This document shows, in pieces, positions 1 through 15,018 of a stretch of 64,000 nt of DNA. Both the position numbers and the translations under genes were made by a program. Origin of the DNA: Gonocerus acuteangulatus. Lineage: Eukaryota > Arthropoda > Insecta > Hemiptera > Coreidae. The DNA is taken from NCBI GenBank assembly GCA_946811695.1, contig OX328132.1, positions 126,316,808-126,380,807 of the forward strand, in the 5' to 3' direction. Numbering within the stretch: the stretch's first letter is position 1; every line of letters starts with the position of its first letter. The notes under the pieces were generated by a model. That model was not told the origin of the DNA. It made no database searches and saw nothing but the letters and a program-made list of their open reading frames with translations.

Positions 1-170
1 TGCAAGCATATGAAGTAAGCACACCGATTTTTTTCGTACAAATTTCACTTCAAAAACCATGTTCCTGTGGGTGGATTCTGCTGGTTAACGAACTTGACCT
101 TTCAAATTAGACGAAAGATTAGAGAAAGATTTATGTACTACATTTCATCAAAATTGGACCATTTTTGAAA
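1..170 (+). repeat. Family A (Helentron-like) fragment
   Basis: It matches the inner part of the family seen at 24,300-24,480 and 56,700-56,870 (ccatcttc..., gattctgctggttaacgaac, cttgacctttcaaatta, atttcatcaaaatcg). Both termini are missing here, so it is a truncated copy in PFAS intron 15. The sequence from 170 to 497 shows nothing recognisable. Confidence 0.7.
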
Positions 171-497
171 TAAACTATTGTAAGCCCTTTTAAATAATCC
201 TGCGCTAAGGCTATGGTAGTTATCAGTATAAAGCAAAGGTGATACAAAAAAAACAATGATAAATAAAGTTCCATTAGAAAAAAAAAATTATTTTTACCTG
301 AATTAAAAAATAATAACTCTGAATAGAAATTAGAATTTTAAAAAGGAACAACATGTTTACAATTGCATACAGTTTGTAGTCAATTAATTAATTGAGAAAT
401 ATAACGTGAGTTTAAGTTGTTTTAAACATGTTTATTATGTAATTTTTGCCAAGGAACTCGGTTTATTATACCTTACATTAGAAAAAATTGCAGATAC

Positions 498-678
498 CTG
501 GGGCCTTAACTGTTGAATTATTTACTCGAGCAGCCATGCTCAATGAGTCTTTTCCACCATCAATAGCAATCCCAAGTTCTGACATAAATTTGCACATAGC
601 TTCACAAGTCCTGTATAATGCAGCTCCTTCTCCTTTTAGTTTGGCTGCCCACATCCAATTGCCAGAACATTTAACATC
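498..678 (-). CDS. PFAS: PFAS exon 15 (residues 758-817), last exon in window
   Basis: Acceptor attatag, donor gtatct. It encodes [20 protein letters not shown] and later [14 protein letters not shown], both diagnostic of PFAS. It ends one base into a Gly codon, so the gene continues left of position 1. The remaining 497 nt to the window edge look intronic. Confidence 0.96.
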
Positions 679-3600
679 CTATAATTATTTATTTCAATTG
701 TTTAATTGAGTTGAAAACCAAACTAGTTTTTTTAAATGATAAGGCCTGTAATTTATTTGTGAACATTATTAGTTCACATTCATGGGCATAAACATTAATT
801 GTAGATCTTGAAACGGTAGCCTCTTAAAAATTTAGAAGCAAGTCATATTTTAATGGAATTGATTTTGGACTAGAGTAACTTCATAAAACCTGAGTCCAGC
901 CAATTGAGACAAAATTGCTTAACATCAGTTGAGATGGTTAATCAATAGTTCAAATTAATCTTCCAATGTATCCCTTAAGTATATGTATACTTGAGATATG
1001 GCTGAACTCATCCTAAAGAGCCATATTCATTATAGCACCTTTTATGCAATACTTCTTAATAAATTTCATCACATACATTGGAAACAGGAAGGGATATGAC
1101 AATCTATAATTCTATGACCAATGAATGTGGCGTATATTATAACTGTTTTCATAATTATTACATACTATAAACAGATATATTACTAACTATACAGTGGCAG
1201 ATATATTACCATATAGTCAAATTGTTTATTACTTCTTAATCATAATAAGCTTTTTTCTTTAACGGATTCATGTTTAGTGCATCAAAATACGTTATAGCGC
1301 AAAATTTGACAAAAATCGGTGCTGAGGACGCTCTCCTTCAGTTTTACCGAAATTATTTGTAACAGATTTAATAAAACTACAGACACTTAAGCATATGTTT
1401 GTGAAGTATATAGGTATTGATATCCTTTTGTTTGAGCAAAAAAATTAAATTCAGTTGAATACACCATTCACTATTTAAAGAAACTTACTCTCAAGCACGA
1501 AATTTTAACAAACATTAAATTTGTCAATGCTTCAGCAACTGTCATTCTTCCACCAGCTGAGGGATTTATGAGGCCTTTCAATGGTTGTTCCCCAATAGAA
1601 GTAGCAACACCTTCCTAAAATATAATAAACAATTATTTACAAACTCAGTAAATTAAAATGATGTATAATTTATATATGAGTGTATATAAATGAAAAATAG
1701 GTAGGAATTATTACAGTACTTAATACTATTTTGAAAATGTCATCAAATGAAATTTTCCATGACACCAGCATTGGTAATTTAGTTTTTAATGATTGAATTT
1801 GGCCAGGTTGAAGGGTGGCCCTACAGTAGATTGCTTCATTTTTCAAAAAAGAGCTTGTTGAACTGAGAATATATATTTCACTGCAAAAAGGGGCTACAAT
1901 AATTATTTTTGCCCGTCCAGAATATTGAATAACTTGAAATTATGATTTTTTAGCATACATTATTTTTAATAATTTAATATAAGTATTTTCTGTTTTTTAA
2001 TTAAAAATACTAATTTAAAGCTAGTAGTAGTAAAAATCAATTTAATATAAAAAAAAATCACATACCACATTGAACATGGAAATGCCAGTAACAGCAAAAT
2101 CAGAGAGAGGAGTATGTATAGGGCCAACACATTGCTGTTGGGCAACAAGACCAGTAACACATCTGTCTACTTTATTAGTTAGGAATCTTTTACTGCAAAC
2201 TGTTACAAGTCGAAGAACTTGATTCAATGCATGTATAACTGTCACATCAGGAGAAATTTTAAATGGTTTAGAAATATATTTCTCCTCTTGTAGGAAGTAT
2301 TTCTGAAAATTTGTGAGAGTTAATGATTAGATAATTTTCTGAAATTTACAACTTTAAGAATAGTTTTAATACATGGTATGAACTACCTAATTTATTTCCT
2401 TATCTCCTGCATCATGTATCCTCTGTGTATAAGGAGGAATCATTCTAATCAGATCAACCCCTTCATGATACCATTGAAAACCAACCTCAGTTTTCCGTAG
2501 TTCATGAACAATAAAAATAACTAAGGGTCATAAGGGAAATCTGGTCAGCCAAAAATACATTTTAAAAGGGCAATGAAAATGGAGTTTTAGCTACAAAAGA
2601 ATTTTGACATTTATCAAATTCATTATGAAAGATTGGTGTTTTTATACAGCCTTAGAACACTGAAATTAATCAGCTCACACTTGACCAACAAGTTGGAGCT
2701 TGGCAAAATTTGGTATTAGATTACTTTGTTAAATTTAAAATTTCTCATGCTCATTAACCACATTTTACATGACTTACCAGAATCAAAACAAAATCATAAG
2801 ACAAAATAGTTCTCATATTTGTTGAGAGGAGATCGTTTACCGTTGGTAATGCGAAGGTAGAAATTGTCAGCGTTCAGTCATTGTTTCTTAATAAAACTAC
2901 ATTTTACATGTGAAAATGGGTTTTATTGTTTGCTGACGTTTCGGCTTGAAATTCTCAAAATTGTCATTAAAATTCCTTCTAGAACTTTTGAGAGTTACTT
3001 AAACCGTTTAACTATAATTAACATAAATTAATATTGAATTTATTGTAAGAAATTATTTCATTATTAATTGATTAATAAAATTATTAATATGCATTTTTCA
3101 GAAAATTACATTTTTTCTATCTTCAAACTTAATTAAATAAACGAAAAATTTGTATTTAAACCGCTCTTCCTTGATCCCACCTAGAAAGAGGTACTACCAA
3201 TATTTATATTTTTTGTATTTTACTACCAACATTTATAATAACTTGATTACATGGTATTTTAAATCAGCTCTTTATAACCTTGATCAAACCTGGGCAAAAT
3301 ACATTTTGGAGATAAGGTAAAATTGCATCATTCCTGTGATCCTGGTATTTTTAGCATTATTTAGTCAGGCGGGAGTTGAATGAAAATGTGACCCCAGAGT
3401 AGAGCACTCACGGTTTACACCCTGTTCATTACCAATCCACTTTCTGCTCACATCTCGTTCACTTCCTGCTCTTATCTTGTTCACCTACTGTTAACACTTC
3501 TGAGTAATTTCCTCCTCACTTCTTGAACAGCCGTAAGACATATCAATGTAAAAAATGAGCAACTAAAGCATGTCCCATGTATTTTATTTTTTAATTTTGG

Positions 3601-6600
3601 CAACAATTCTCAAAGTAGAAAGGAATGGGTGGGTCCAGAGAGCTGAAGCCACCCGGCAGGAAAAGGTGGAGCTTCTTGCAAGGCCCGAAGGAGTGAGTTT
3701 TTGATTATAGTTTGAGAGAGGTTCTTCTTTGAACAATATTCTTTTAATAGCCCTATTACAACAATTCTCCAGAATTAAATACATTTTTTATTTAAATTTT
3801 AACGTCCATTATTATTAGCTACGAATTTTGGGACGGGTTATCTATAGGTTACAACCCACATTTAAATACATTTTTGCAGAGGAGATAGTAACAGTGTGTA
3901 TGAATATATTAGCAGACATAATAAAAATGGCATTAATTGTTACCTTCTTAGGCATTTTCCCCAAAATTAGATCCAAGTCAAGGTTAAAAGGATAAGATTC
4001 CCCTTCTGGGATTTTTGCTCCTTTCACAATATCTTCAACAGTAGTATTTTTATCTTCAGACAAAACAACCTAAATATCACATAATTATTAGCAGTGCAGC
4101 AATGAAATACAGCTAATATCACAATAAGAAGAAAAGACAAAAAGAAATTTACCTTTGAAAAAAAATATTACAATGTAAAGAAAACATTATTAGGATTGCA
4201 AAGAGGGACATATTCATAGGTCAATCCACCTTTAAGTCATTTGATAAGATATTCCAGTGTGTAAAAAGTATTATATAAATATTATCATCAATGACAACAG
4301 CGCACACAAACAAAAGCAATCAATCAATGGTATTATTATGACACTATGAATACCTGGATCAAAGTCGATTCCCATCCAATTTGAATGCTAATATGCTTGA
4401 TTCAATGGTATTTTCATATATGGGATTAGAAATAGAATTTTATGATAGTGTAAATAGAAAATGGTGGAATGTTGTGGCCACATGGTCTGTTGTAACTCAA
4501 GTGTTTGAAAAATGTAAAAATTTTTAGTTATAGAAGATGGAACAAACGAAGCCAAGTGTTCATGTTAAATGTAACTAAAATATAAGATTAGCAGTGCCAT
4601 GATTTAAAGTGATGACAAACCCTTGTCAAAATAGGGTGAATATATGTGGACATATGAAGGAAGGTAATATTAGTTAAGGCAATTTTTAAGAAATTTTACA
4701 TTGTATGGATAAAGGGGGTAATTTTAATGTAATTCAATACATGTAATGTGTTTTTCTTCTAGTTTAATGAGGATGGCCCTGAGGCCGAAACGTCAAGTGA
4801 GGAAATGTAATTAGCTCATTAATAAAATAGGCTGAGGTGAAGATCAGAAGTAAAGTATAGTGGAAGCTATTTTTAAATTTTTGTCTCTTTTAGTTATGTG
4901 AGCTATTGAAATAAGTGCAAATGTGTTTCTGTTATAAAACAGAAAATATTTAAGACTTTTGTATGAAGAATGAATTAAAAATCACCACTCATCTTCTTTA
5001 CATGGTTCAGCATATTACATTAAAAAAACATACTTGATCCAGGTCACTAAATTTTTTTTTTTTTTCATAAGTGCAATTTTAAATTTTTATCAGTTTTCCA
5101 AATATACTCAAATTTTGGAAAGTTTAAAGGACTAAACATATTTTGTATTCCGATTCAGTTATCGGACTACATCAAAAACTTACTCCATCCAGATACATAA
5201 AACGTTTTAATCAGTTTTCCCAATTTGCTTGAAATTTTGAGGGTGTAGGTGGGAAGAGCCCAAAGGTTCTGATTCAGGGCATTGAAATACATGTAGGTAA
5301 GTGTGTCTTGTCAAATGTACAGACCAGGACAGATTTGGTGTTCGTTTATGGCTTCATTAATGGTAATGTATCAGCTGCAGTCCATGAAGACAGTCGCTGT
5401 TTCCAGAAGATGCCAGGAATAAATAATTGTATTTATTTCCAATATGTTGTTCTGTCACCTTTCACCCTTGATTCCAAAGTGTCCTCCAACCCTTAATCAA
5501 AGCAAAAAGTGTGTGTACTAAAGTGCAGGAAGAATGGGACATCACCATTATCGTGTGAAATTAAATAATGTATTCAGAATGGCTTCTTCAAAAGCAAATT
5601 TATTGGCTTTGACTTAGAAAAAAAAATAGACTCAACTAATGTTTTTTTTCTAAATCAATGAGGTACCATTTTAAAGCTTATTAAATAAGGCAAATTTTGA
5701 GGCGGAGGCAAACCTCTATGTCAACGAATAGCTGATTAAGAAAATATTGAATACTTTAATAAAATACTAATAACAATAGTTCACCTCTATATGGCTCTTT
5801 GTATAGCTCTTAATTTACAAATTGAAAATTTCAATAACGGGAAAATATTTCATAAGGAAGGGGAAATATTTCAATAACGGGTGTTTCTTTTTTTTTTCTG
5901 TATTTTTTTTTACGGTGCTTCGACGTCTAGGTCATTAGCACCGACATCCAGGGTGCAGCGAGGAATTTTCCCAACAAGCCGTGGGATGAGAAAATTCCTG
6001 CCGCTGGTGGGAATCGAACCCACCATCTCCCACTTATGAATCTAAGGCGATAGCCACTAGACCACGGGACACCCCACGGGTGTTTCTCATTGCAAATTTA
6101 ATGTAGACTTTAAAAATGTGGTCGTTATTTACGATACATTAACCAGAAATACGGAAAACACAGTTTTTAATAAAAAAAAACAATAGTTTTGAAAATAGAC
6201 AAACGTTTGAATAGCTTTGCTACACGTTGAGACAGGACGCTCATTTCTGTGTCTCTGAACTACAAATGAGGTACAGAATAAACCCCTAAAGTTATGACAT
6301 CTCAATGCAGGATACGCTAACCTGCGGGAACTCATCCTAAAGAGCCATATTCATTATAACACCTTTTCTGCAATACTTCTTAATAAATTTCATCACCTAC
6401 ATTGGAAACAGGAAGGGATATGACAATCTACAATTTTATGCCCAACGAATGTGGTGTATATTATAACTGTTTTCATAATTATTTGTGTCAATCGCTTCAA
6501 AAATAATACTAATAATCATTGAATAAGTGCAAATATATTACATCCTATAAACAGATATATTGCTAACTATATAGTGGCAGATATATTACCATATAGTCAA

Positions 6601-6815
6601 ATTGTTTATTACTGCTTAATCATAATAAGCTTCATATAAAAAGAAATGATTTGTAACAGATTTAATAAAACTACAGACGCTTAAGTATATGCATGTGAAG
6701 TATATAGGTATTGATATCCTTTCGTTTGAGCAAAAAAATTAAATTCAACAAAAATTAAAGTGTGTCTTGTCAAATGTACAGACCAGATTTGGAAGTACTT
6801 TCGCAATATAAGTAT

Positions 6816-6846
<31 letters not shown>

Positions 6847-9800
6847 CATTTCAAATGGTAATACACTAATACTAACAGAGCCAAATATGAAAATTCAGCA
6901 TCCATAATCTAGCATCCTTTATATTATACTTTTCTAGTTTAATTTTGAGATTCTAACATGGTCAAGAGGAAAAAAGTTTAAAGAATGTAGGAAAGAATAT
7001 AAAGGTTTATTTACTAACTTGTAAAGCTATGAGTACTTTTCAAAAGTTAAATTTTTACGAGATAAAAATATCTTTCATAGATAAATGGGCTTAATAGGTA
7101 AAAAAAAAAGAGGAAATGAGAGACCTTCCCATTTCCAGTTACAACACCAACTACGTCGATATTACATCGTTCCCTTTCAGCAAATTTCTTCAGTTTGTGG
7201 ACTTTTTCAGGTTGTATAAGAATAGCATTGTTTTCTTGGTATTCTGCACCCCAAAGTTCCAGAGTACTCATGGTTTTATCTCCAAGAGTAAAAGCATTCG
7301 TAAAAATTATAGCACCCTCTGGCTCAACAAGTTCCTTTAAAACATTTCCTAAAAAATAAAGTAAAATTCAACTTCAAGAAAGAAGTAATCATAAACAAAC
7401 TTTCCTCTTTTAATCACCCTCTTTTAAAAATTCGACCCTCTTTCTTAGCAGTACATTGTCTTATGATTTGATCCCTTAAAGGAAACTAAAAGTTTTGACC
7501 ATAAATATCAATGATGGTCCTAATGTAAAAAAGGTGAGATTCATCCATTTTATAAACACACCATGATTATCAACTTGTTGTCTTCCTAGTAATAGAATTT
7601 CAAAAATATAGGCAATAAAAGTAAACAAAGCAAAGGTAGCCCCTTTTAATCACCCTAAAGAAATCTGGGGAAAAAGAAGATCAAATGATGAACATACTCC
7701 GAATAATATATTGAAAATAGTTAAGAAAATGTGACACATTAACAAAAGCATTTGGGTAGGTTATAAAAAAATTCTTTCATTACAAAGATTTCAGCCTGAT
7801 ACATCCATGGTCTACAAGATTTGAAGACCAACATCCTCCACTTGTCATGACACTGGGCCCGCAGAACACATCTCTCGGACGCATATGCCGCGACACTGGG
7901 CCCGAACGTGTTAATCCCCACAGTCACAAACTCTTCTGAATAAAATTAATTATAGAATATTTTAAGTATGGAGCAATCAAGGTCATAATATCTAAATCAA
8001 TATTTAAAGAGAGGAAACTTAATAACAATAACATATAGATAGACACACACACACACACACACACAAGATGTAAATACCATTTCCTCCAGCTCCTTGATCA
8101 TGAATACTACAAATGGGGTTGTTTTCTCCTTCTTCAATGCAAGCCCTTATTATCCTATTAAGTTTGTTTTCCATTTCAGCATCTCCTCTTTGAACAGCAC
8201 CAAAATCCAGATCAGATTTGTTATCACCATGAACCTTGAAACATGTTTAACATTTTTTTCTTTAATATAATAAATTTATGTGATATAATTGACCTACACA
8301 TTAATTTTGTAGTACACAATAATAGTACGAACAGCATAACATATTAGTTCTCTGGAAAAAAAATATTCTTACTTGAACTGAGCTAGCAGAACCCCCTCCA
8401 ACCCCAATTCGATAAGCTGGACCTCCGACTTTTACTAGTAGCATTCCTAATTTCAATAAACAATAAACAAAGTTAAAATCAACTAGTGAATTTTCCAATT
8501 TAAACCATAATTGTATGAATCTAAGATTCTTCATTGCATTCTTTCTTGCAAAAGCAACAAAAATTACCAGTTCTTACATAAAAAAAAGTGGCAATGAAAT
8601 TATTTTATCACTTTAGGATGTATTAAGAAAAAATATTTAAACACATTTTAATGTAGTATACAATTTTAGGAAATGGTGATTCATAGCAATATTTCATAAT
8701 AACAAATAAATAAGAATCTATTTATGTTCACTGCTACTAAGGTGTAACAAATGTATTCCATTGTTTGATAAATACATTAATACAATTTTTGTTATTAATA
8801 CAAATGGATTTATATCGTGAATGATTAAAAGAAAACAAATAATAATAATAATAAACAACTGAATGCCCATGGGAAAAGCTAGGTTAGATGGCAAGAGAGC
8901 AAGGAGCAAGGGAAGAGAAGAATATGATTAAGAGCAGGATGGGTGTCCTGGCTCTGACAATCTTTCCTCACAACCATGTCCAGGCGTAGAATGGTCATAC
9001 CATAGTCTATAAAAACTTAACATTGCTCTGTCTGGAATATTATCTATATATTTCTCAACTATTTTGTTGCACTTATAATCCATATTCGTCCCACTGTGAA
9101 CTGGTTCGATTCTGACCTAGGGTCATTGACCTATTTCAGTTATAAATTTGTTAAAATAGGCATACTTCATTATTAATGTCTAGTAAAATGTATACACTGA
9201 TATAGATCAAGCAGCGAAAGTGGCGATGAACAATAAATTATGCAATTACTGCTTAGTTTTCAACGTTTAATATGTGTCATACTTAGGTTATTTGCCTCAA
9301 AACCAAGCCAAAGGCATATTGGTGACTGGGTAAGGACAGAACACCTAGGCATTTGGCTAAGAATCCGAACGCAAAGACACTCAAAATGTTTCCTAAACCA
9401 GGTAGACAGGAAACGAACAAAGGCAATTTCGTCCCTACATAGAAAGGCTATGAGGGAGACTGTTGCTATCTATACAGGTCATGGAAAGATGAACAGACAT
9501 CTACACAACATGGGCCTGGCTACAACCTCCCTATGCAGGATGTGTGGGATAGAGGAGGAAACACCTGTTCACATAATCATCGATTGTACAGTACTCGCAC
9601 GAAGGCGCTTCATGCACTTTGGATCTGGGAAAAGAAGAAGAGATTCTGAGCTTACACCTCGGAAGATCAAAGGGTTTGTCAAGGATGCAGGACTGCTATA
9701 AGTAACCCAGCAGGTCATCAGGGGCCAAATAGATCTTTTAGGTCGAGTTGCTTTCTGCCTTTGGTGCCCTGATTGTATCTATCTAGGTTATTTGTCTTGC

Positions 9801-12800
9801 TTTTGTTTCTTTCATTTATTTTCTTTAGGATATTTCCATTTTTAACTTATAATTACATGTATATGTAATATTATATATATCTATAAGTGGGTGTATAACT
9901 ATTTGTAAAGTTTGATGTATGTGTCTAATTCTAATTGCATATTTGTTTTTTACGATTGGATATACATGGAAAAATTATATAGAGCAAATCGCCTTGGTAG
10001 CAGACGCTCATCAATAAATAAATAAAAAAATAGACAGTAAATAAAAACAAAAATCACTATGTCTACAAATGTGATACTAATATTATGTTTTTAATGAATA
10101 ATTTAAACAAATCTTATATTGTGGAAAATAATCATAATGTACAATTTGTATCCTTTATCCTTTGTATGTCCGAATTTCACGTTAAACATTTTCATATGAA
10201 AAACTGACAGTCGTTGCTTATTGTATTTCTCAAGAGAAAATGATTGAAGTAAAAGTAGGGTCACTACTTGTGAAGGAAATCATCTCATTTAACCCTCAAC
10301 TGGTAACATGCAAATTTTGTACGTTATAAGTAGCATGCGTCTGTGGGACATGTGCATGGTAAAAATGTTTTTGGGGGCAAATATTTTGGGGAAAAAAACT
10401 GTTTATAATGAAGGTATAGTTTATTAAAATAATTTAAAAAATAATTTTCATCACTATTTATCAAAAATTAGGTCTAAAAACAAGCAAACATGCATCCCTC
10501 TCAGAGCTTAAGTATTGCATACTTTTGTTGAACACCCTAGCCATAGTGGATTCAACATTTTATGCATTTGTAAGCTGTTTGTGTTCTTTTTGAGTATGGA
10601 CTTTAGCACCGTGTTTTCCTTTTGGGAAAATAAACACAAATTTCCTGAAGACCGCCAATTGTTTCTTCGGGTTCCCCAAGCCCAAGAATATCTCGTCCCA
10701 TTTTCTTGACTTCTTCTTGCATGTTTAACAATTATCAAATGATGTCACCTTTTTTTTATTATCAAACTGTTTATTAGTGAATTTATGTAATCATATTTTG
10801 TCATTGCTTGCATAGAATGCCAGAATTTACAAGCCTGACCGCAATCATATTGTAAAATATTGCCAGCGTCCACTATCTCGATCTTCTGTTCCGTGAATAA
10901 TTGGCTACGATTTTATCTAATTTACCAATGCATGATTTTGTTGAGTTATAAAAATGCTGGTTTATTTTTCGAAATATCTGTGAATTTTGAGCTGTGTTCC
11001 TCGATTAAATCAAATTTACAGTAACGCTTTTTATGCTCAATATTTGTTTTTACATTTGAGAATTTTAGGCAGAATTACCATTTTTTTTTTCTTATAGTGC
11101 CAATGATTCAAATTATGTTCATCTATTCATTTACTATTTCATGTGAAGAAAACTCATTGACAATAGTAACGTTGGGAATGAAATGTGCAATTGGTTTCGG
11201 AATAAAATATAAATAGGGAGGAAAAATAATTAAATTTTGTTTGAAATGGTTATTGTTGGATTGCTGTGTACCTCAGTTGTAGTAAATAAATCGTTTCAAG
11301 TAATACACGTCTGTAAGACAAACCTGAAAATGAGAGCTATTAGTAACACGCGTCTACTAGACGGTGTACTTTTTAGTTAGTGCCTTACTACTATCACAAA
11401 ATACAATTGATTGGGTTTAAATTTCACTAGCGTTTTTTACATTATCTAAAGTGAGCATACATTGGAGGTTTAATTTTACCTAGGCGTCTCTCAGACGTAT
11501 GTTACCAGTTGAGGGTTAAGAAAAAAAAAATGAATCTTGAAGAATTTTTATGTCTTGACTTTTTTTTTGATTTTATGAATTTATTCAATTATTTAATTCA
11601 AATTTTACTCAGCCTTTAAGACTTCAATCTCTTGACACTAAATTAACAAAATTTCGATTCCTAAAAATGGATTTACCACACTTGGACATTAAAAAGGGGG
11701 TTTTAAAACAACATAAGGTTTCAGTTTTTGATTTGGTAAAGACATATAGAAGAATGAACCTACCTTTTTCAGGGTACAACTTGTTAATCATATTGGCTTC
11801 CATTACACCTACACCACCACTAAACATTATAGGTTTTATCCATTCTCTCCTTTCACCAAAAGAATCTTCCAAACCAAAACTTCTTGTAAATCCACAAATG
11901 AGTGGTTCTCCGAATTTATTACCATAATCAGATGCACCATTACTTGCATCAATGAGAATTTTCAAAGGTTTGGCAAGATTTTCAGGATACTCATAAGTTT
12001 TGTTTTCCCAAATCTGCTCGTAGCCTATAATAGATATTGCAAATTAATAATTTCATAAAAATGGTATTGCTTTGATAAATACAGGAAAAAAAGTAAACCT
12101 GGAATTAATAAATTCCCAACAGAATAGCCAGCGGTTCCAGCAATACAATGGCCTCCTCTACCAACAGCCTGTACATCCCTGATACGTCCTCCTGTACCTG
12201 TTGTGGCTCCACTGTATAAAAAAAAATAGCATTGCTTACAAATATAAAAAAACATTATTTTAAAAAGTATTAAAATAAAAAAAATCTTAAAACCATTTGT
12301 TTGCTGAACTTCAAACATTTCCTTTTCTTTATTAATTTTTTTTTTTAATAAAATGAAATTATAATAAATTATTTTCTAAAATCAGAGACTTAAACTGTTT
12401 TAAAATTCCATTCAAGGAAATTTCTTTTACAGTTATAAAATAGTTGGATGAAGGAAGAACAGAATTACAAAACACAAAAATAACTTCAAAAATTTGTGGT
12501 CGTTTGTTGGCTCAAATCCCTTGTTCTGATAAGACTTTCCTTAGAGTTGACTGGTATAAAAGCCTAAGCCACTTGCAGAAGGATTACACTTGACTGCTGT
12601 AAAAGTCTAAGTTAGCCCTTTAAAGATTTTGCGACCAAAATCCTGAAATGGCAGGCTCTTCAGGAGTCTGAAGCCTCTCTTTATTTGTTCAAAGAATTGC
12701 AGTTGAATGGAAAGAAAAGTCCAACTTTCTATAGTTTGTAGATAATAAAGTAGACAAATCATTCTACTATCCAGAGATGGGCATAATTTTATTTATAAAT

Positions 12801-14905
12801 AAAAATACAAATTTATTCGTACTTCATATATTTGTAAATACGAATATAAATAAATTCGTACTTCATATATTTTTGAATACGAATATAAATAAATTTGTAT
12901 TCATAAGTGTGAATACGAATTTATTTTTATTCACATATATTAAATATAAAAATACAAATAAAATTTTATTCGCAAATTTATCTGCGAATAAAAATAAATT
13001 CACAGAAAAAATTGTAAATAATCACAAAAAATGTGAATATTTACAAAAAATCAAGTGATTACAAAAAAAAAAAACACATTAAAATATACGAATAAAAATT
13101 TAATCACACTATAATTTGGGAATACAAATTTATTCATAATAAAATTCGCAAATAAATTTATTCGTATTAAGATGATATTACGAAAGTTATTGAAGGTGAT
13201 TTTTTTTTCTTTTTTTTTTTTCTTTTTTTTTTTCTTTTTTAAGGCGTTTAACGTCTAGGTTATTAGCGCCTAGATTTTTTGTTTACCCCGAGTCCACCAC
13301 GGGACCACCAGCCATACTGCAGGGATGTCCCCCCCTACAGTTTGTCATCTGTACCTCCATCAAAAAAAAAAAAAAAAAAAAAATCACCTTCAATAACTTT
13401 TGTAATATCATCTTAATACGAATAAATTCATAATTTATTTGCAAATTTTATTGTGAATAAATTTTTATTCACAAATTATAATGTGAATAAATTTTTATTC
13501 GTATATTTTAATGTGATTTTTTTTTGTAATCACTTGATTTTTTGTAAATATTCACATTTTTTGTGATTATTTACAATTTTTCCTGTGAATTTATTTTTAT
13601 TCGCAGCAAAATTTGCGAATAAAATTTTATTTGTATTTTTATATTTAATATATGTGAATAAAAATAAATTCGTATTCACACTTATGAATTCACAAATATA
13701 TGAAGTACGAATTTATTTATATTCGTATTCTCAAATATATGAAGTACGAATATATTCGTATTTTTATTTATAAATAAAATTATGCCCATCTCTGCTACTG
13801 TCATTTCTCTGGCTCTTTCTGTAGAAGTAGGATTAGCTATTCCTACTACTACTATCTGATGCCCATGCCCAATGTTAGTCAGGTCATGTTTCATGTCTTC
13901 TGTCCTGAAGGTTAGTTAGACAAAAAGGTGTTTATTTAAAACCAAGAGATTTTTTTTTTGTTTTATTTTATAACATTGTAATCTTCTTTTCACTTAATAT
14001 TTTAATCTAAAAATGGCAGAGGGTCACATATAAAACATTTTATCCCAATAATGGATGTTAGCACCTATGCTTTATGTGTTTCACAATCGTTCTATGATGC
14101 CTCTTCAAGAGCAACTTTTATATACAAGAAAATTAAGCCATAAAGTAGGATGAAATTCCCCAGGTAGAGCCATCAATCGATCGTTGATCAATAGTTACCC
14201 TATGTTTCCAATCAAAGAGACACCAGAACAAAAGGTTTTTGAGGCTTTCTTAAAATATAGCTCCTCCTACTATATTTGTACCACTTTCTGAAGGAATTTA
14301 TGTAAGTTATTGAGGTTGCACTCATGAAACAATTTTTGAAAATTTCTTCAAATCTTCATCAATCTTAACAATTAGAGATATGTGTCTGTTAACAAGATAC
14401 CCACCAGAGTTTTTGTTTTTTTGCCACAAACTTGGTATACAGCATTCCCCTAGAAAATGATTGAACAATTTCATTAACCGTGAAAATCGTTCAATCTAGA
14501 GGGGGGGGGGGGGGGGGGGTTAGGGTTACTCCAGACCCAAATTTTACCAATTTGCCAATACCAGCCATAATGTTTGTTATATTTCAACAAAGTTGGCATT
14601 TTTTGGGGTCATCTAAAGAGAAAAATAAACTGAATCGGTTCTTTAAGAGAGGGGTTTACTCCAGACCCAAATTACTAATTTTGTACTAATTACTACCATC
14701 AGGTGCCCTGACCAGCTGTATCCACCCTCTGCTTTGTTATGATTTTATATGAGTTGTTTTTAGCACTTTCCTCCGAAGGAAAGTAGCTATTGAGGTTGGA
14801 CTCATGACGGAATTTTTGAAAAATTTCTTCAAATCTTTATCGATCCTACCTAGTACACACAGAAAATGACCCCCGTTAAAATTTATATATATCTATATCT
14901 ATCTA

Positions 14906-14965
<60 letters not shown>

Positions 14966-14967
14966 TA

Positions 14968-15018
<51 letters not shown>

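Noticed and set aside
5990..6067. tRNA gene on the minus strand
   Set aside because: Box A and B are present, but there is no proper acceptor stem. The unit continues into a SINE body with poly(A) and 12-bp TSDs.
12777..13894. Asn/Lys/Phe-rich open frames
   Set aside because: They lie in the AT-rich arms of the foldback element and mirror each other. No protein family matches.
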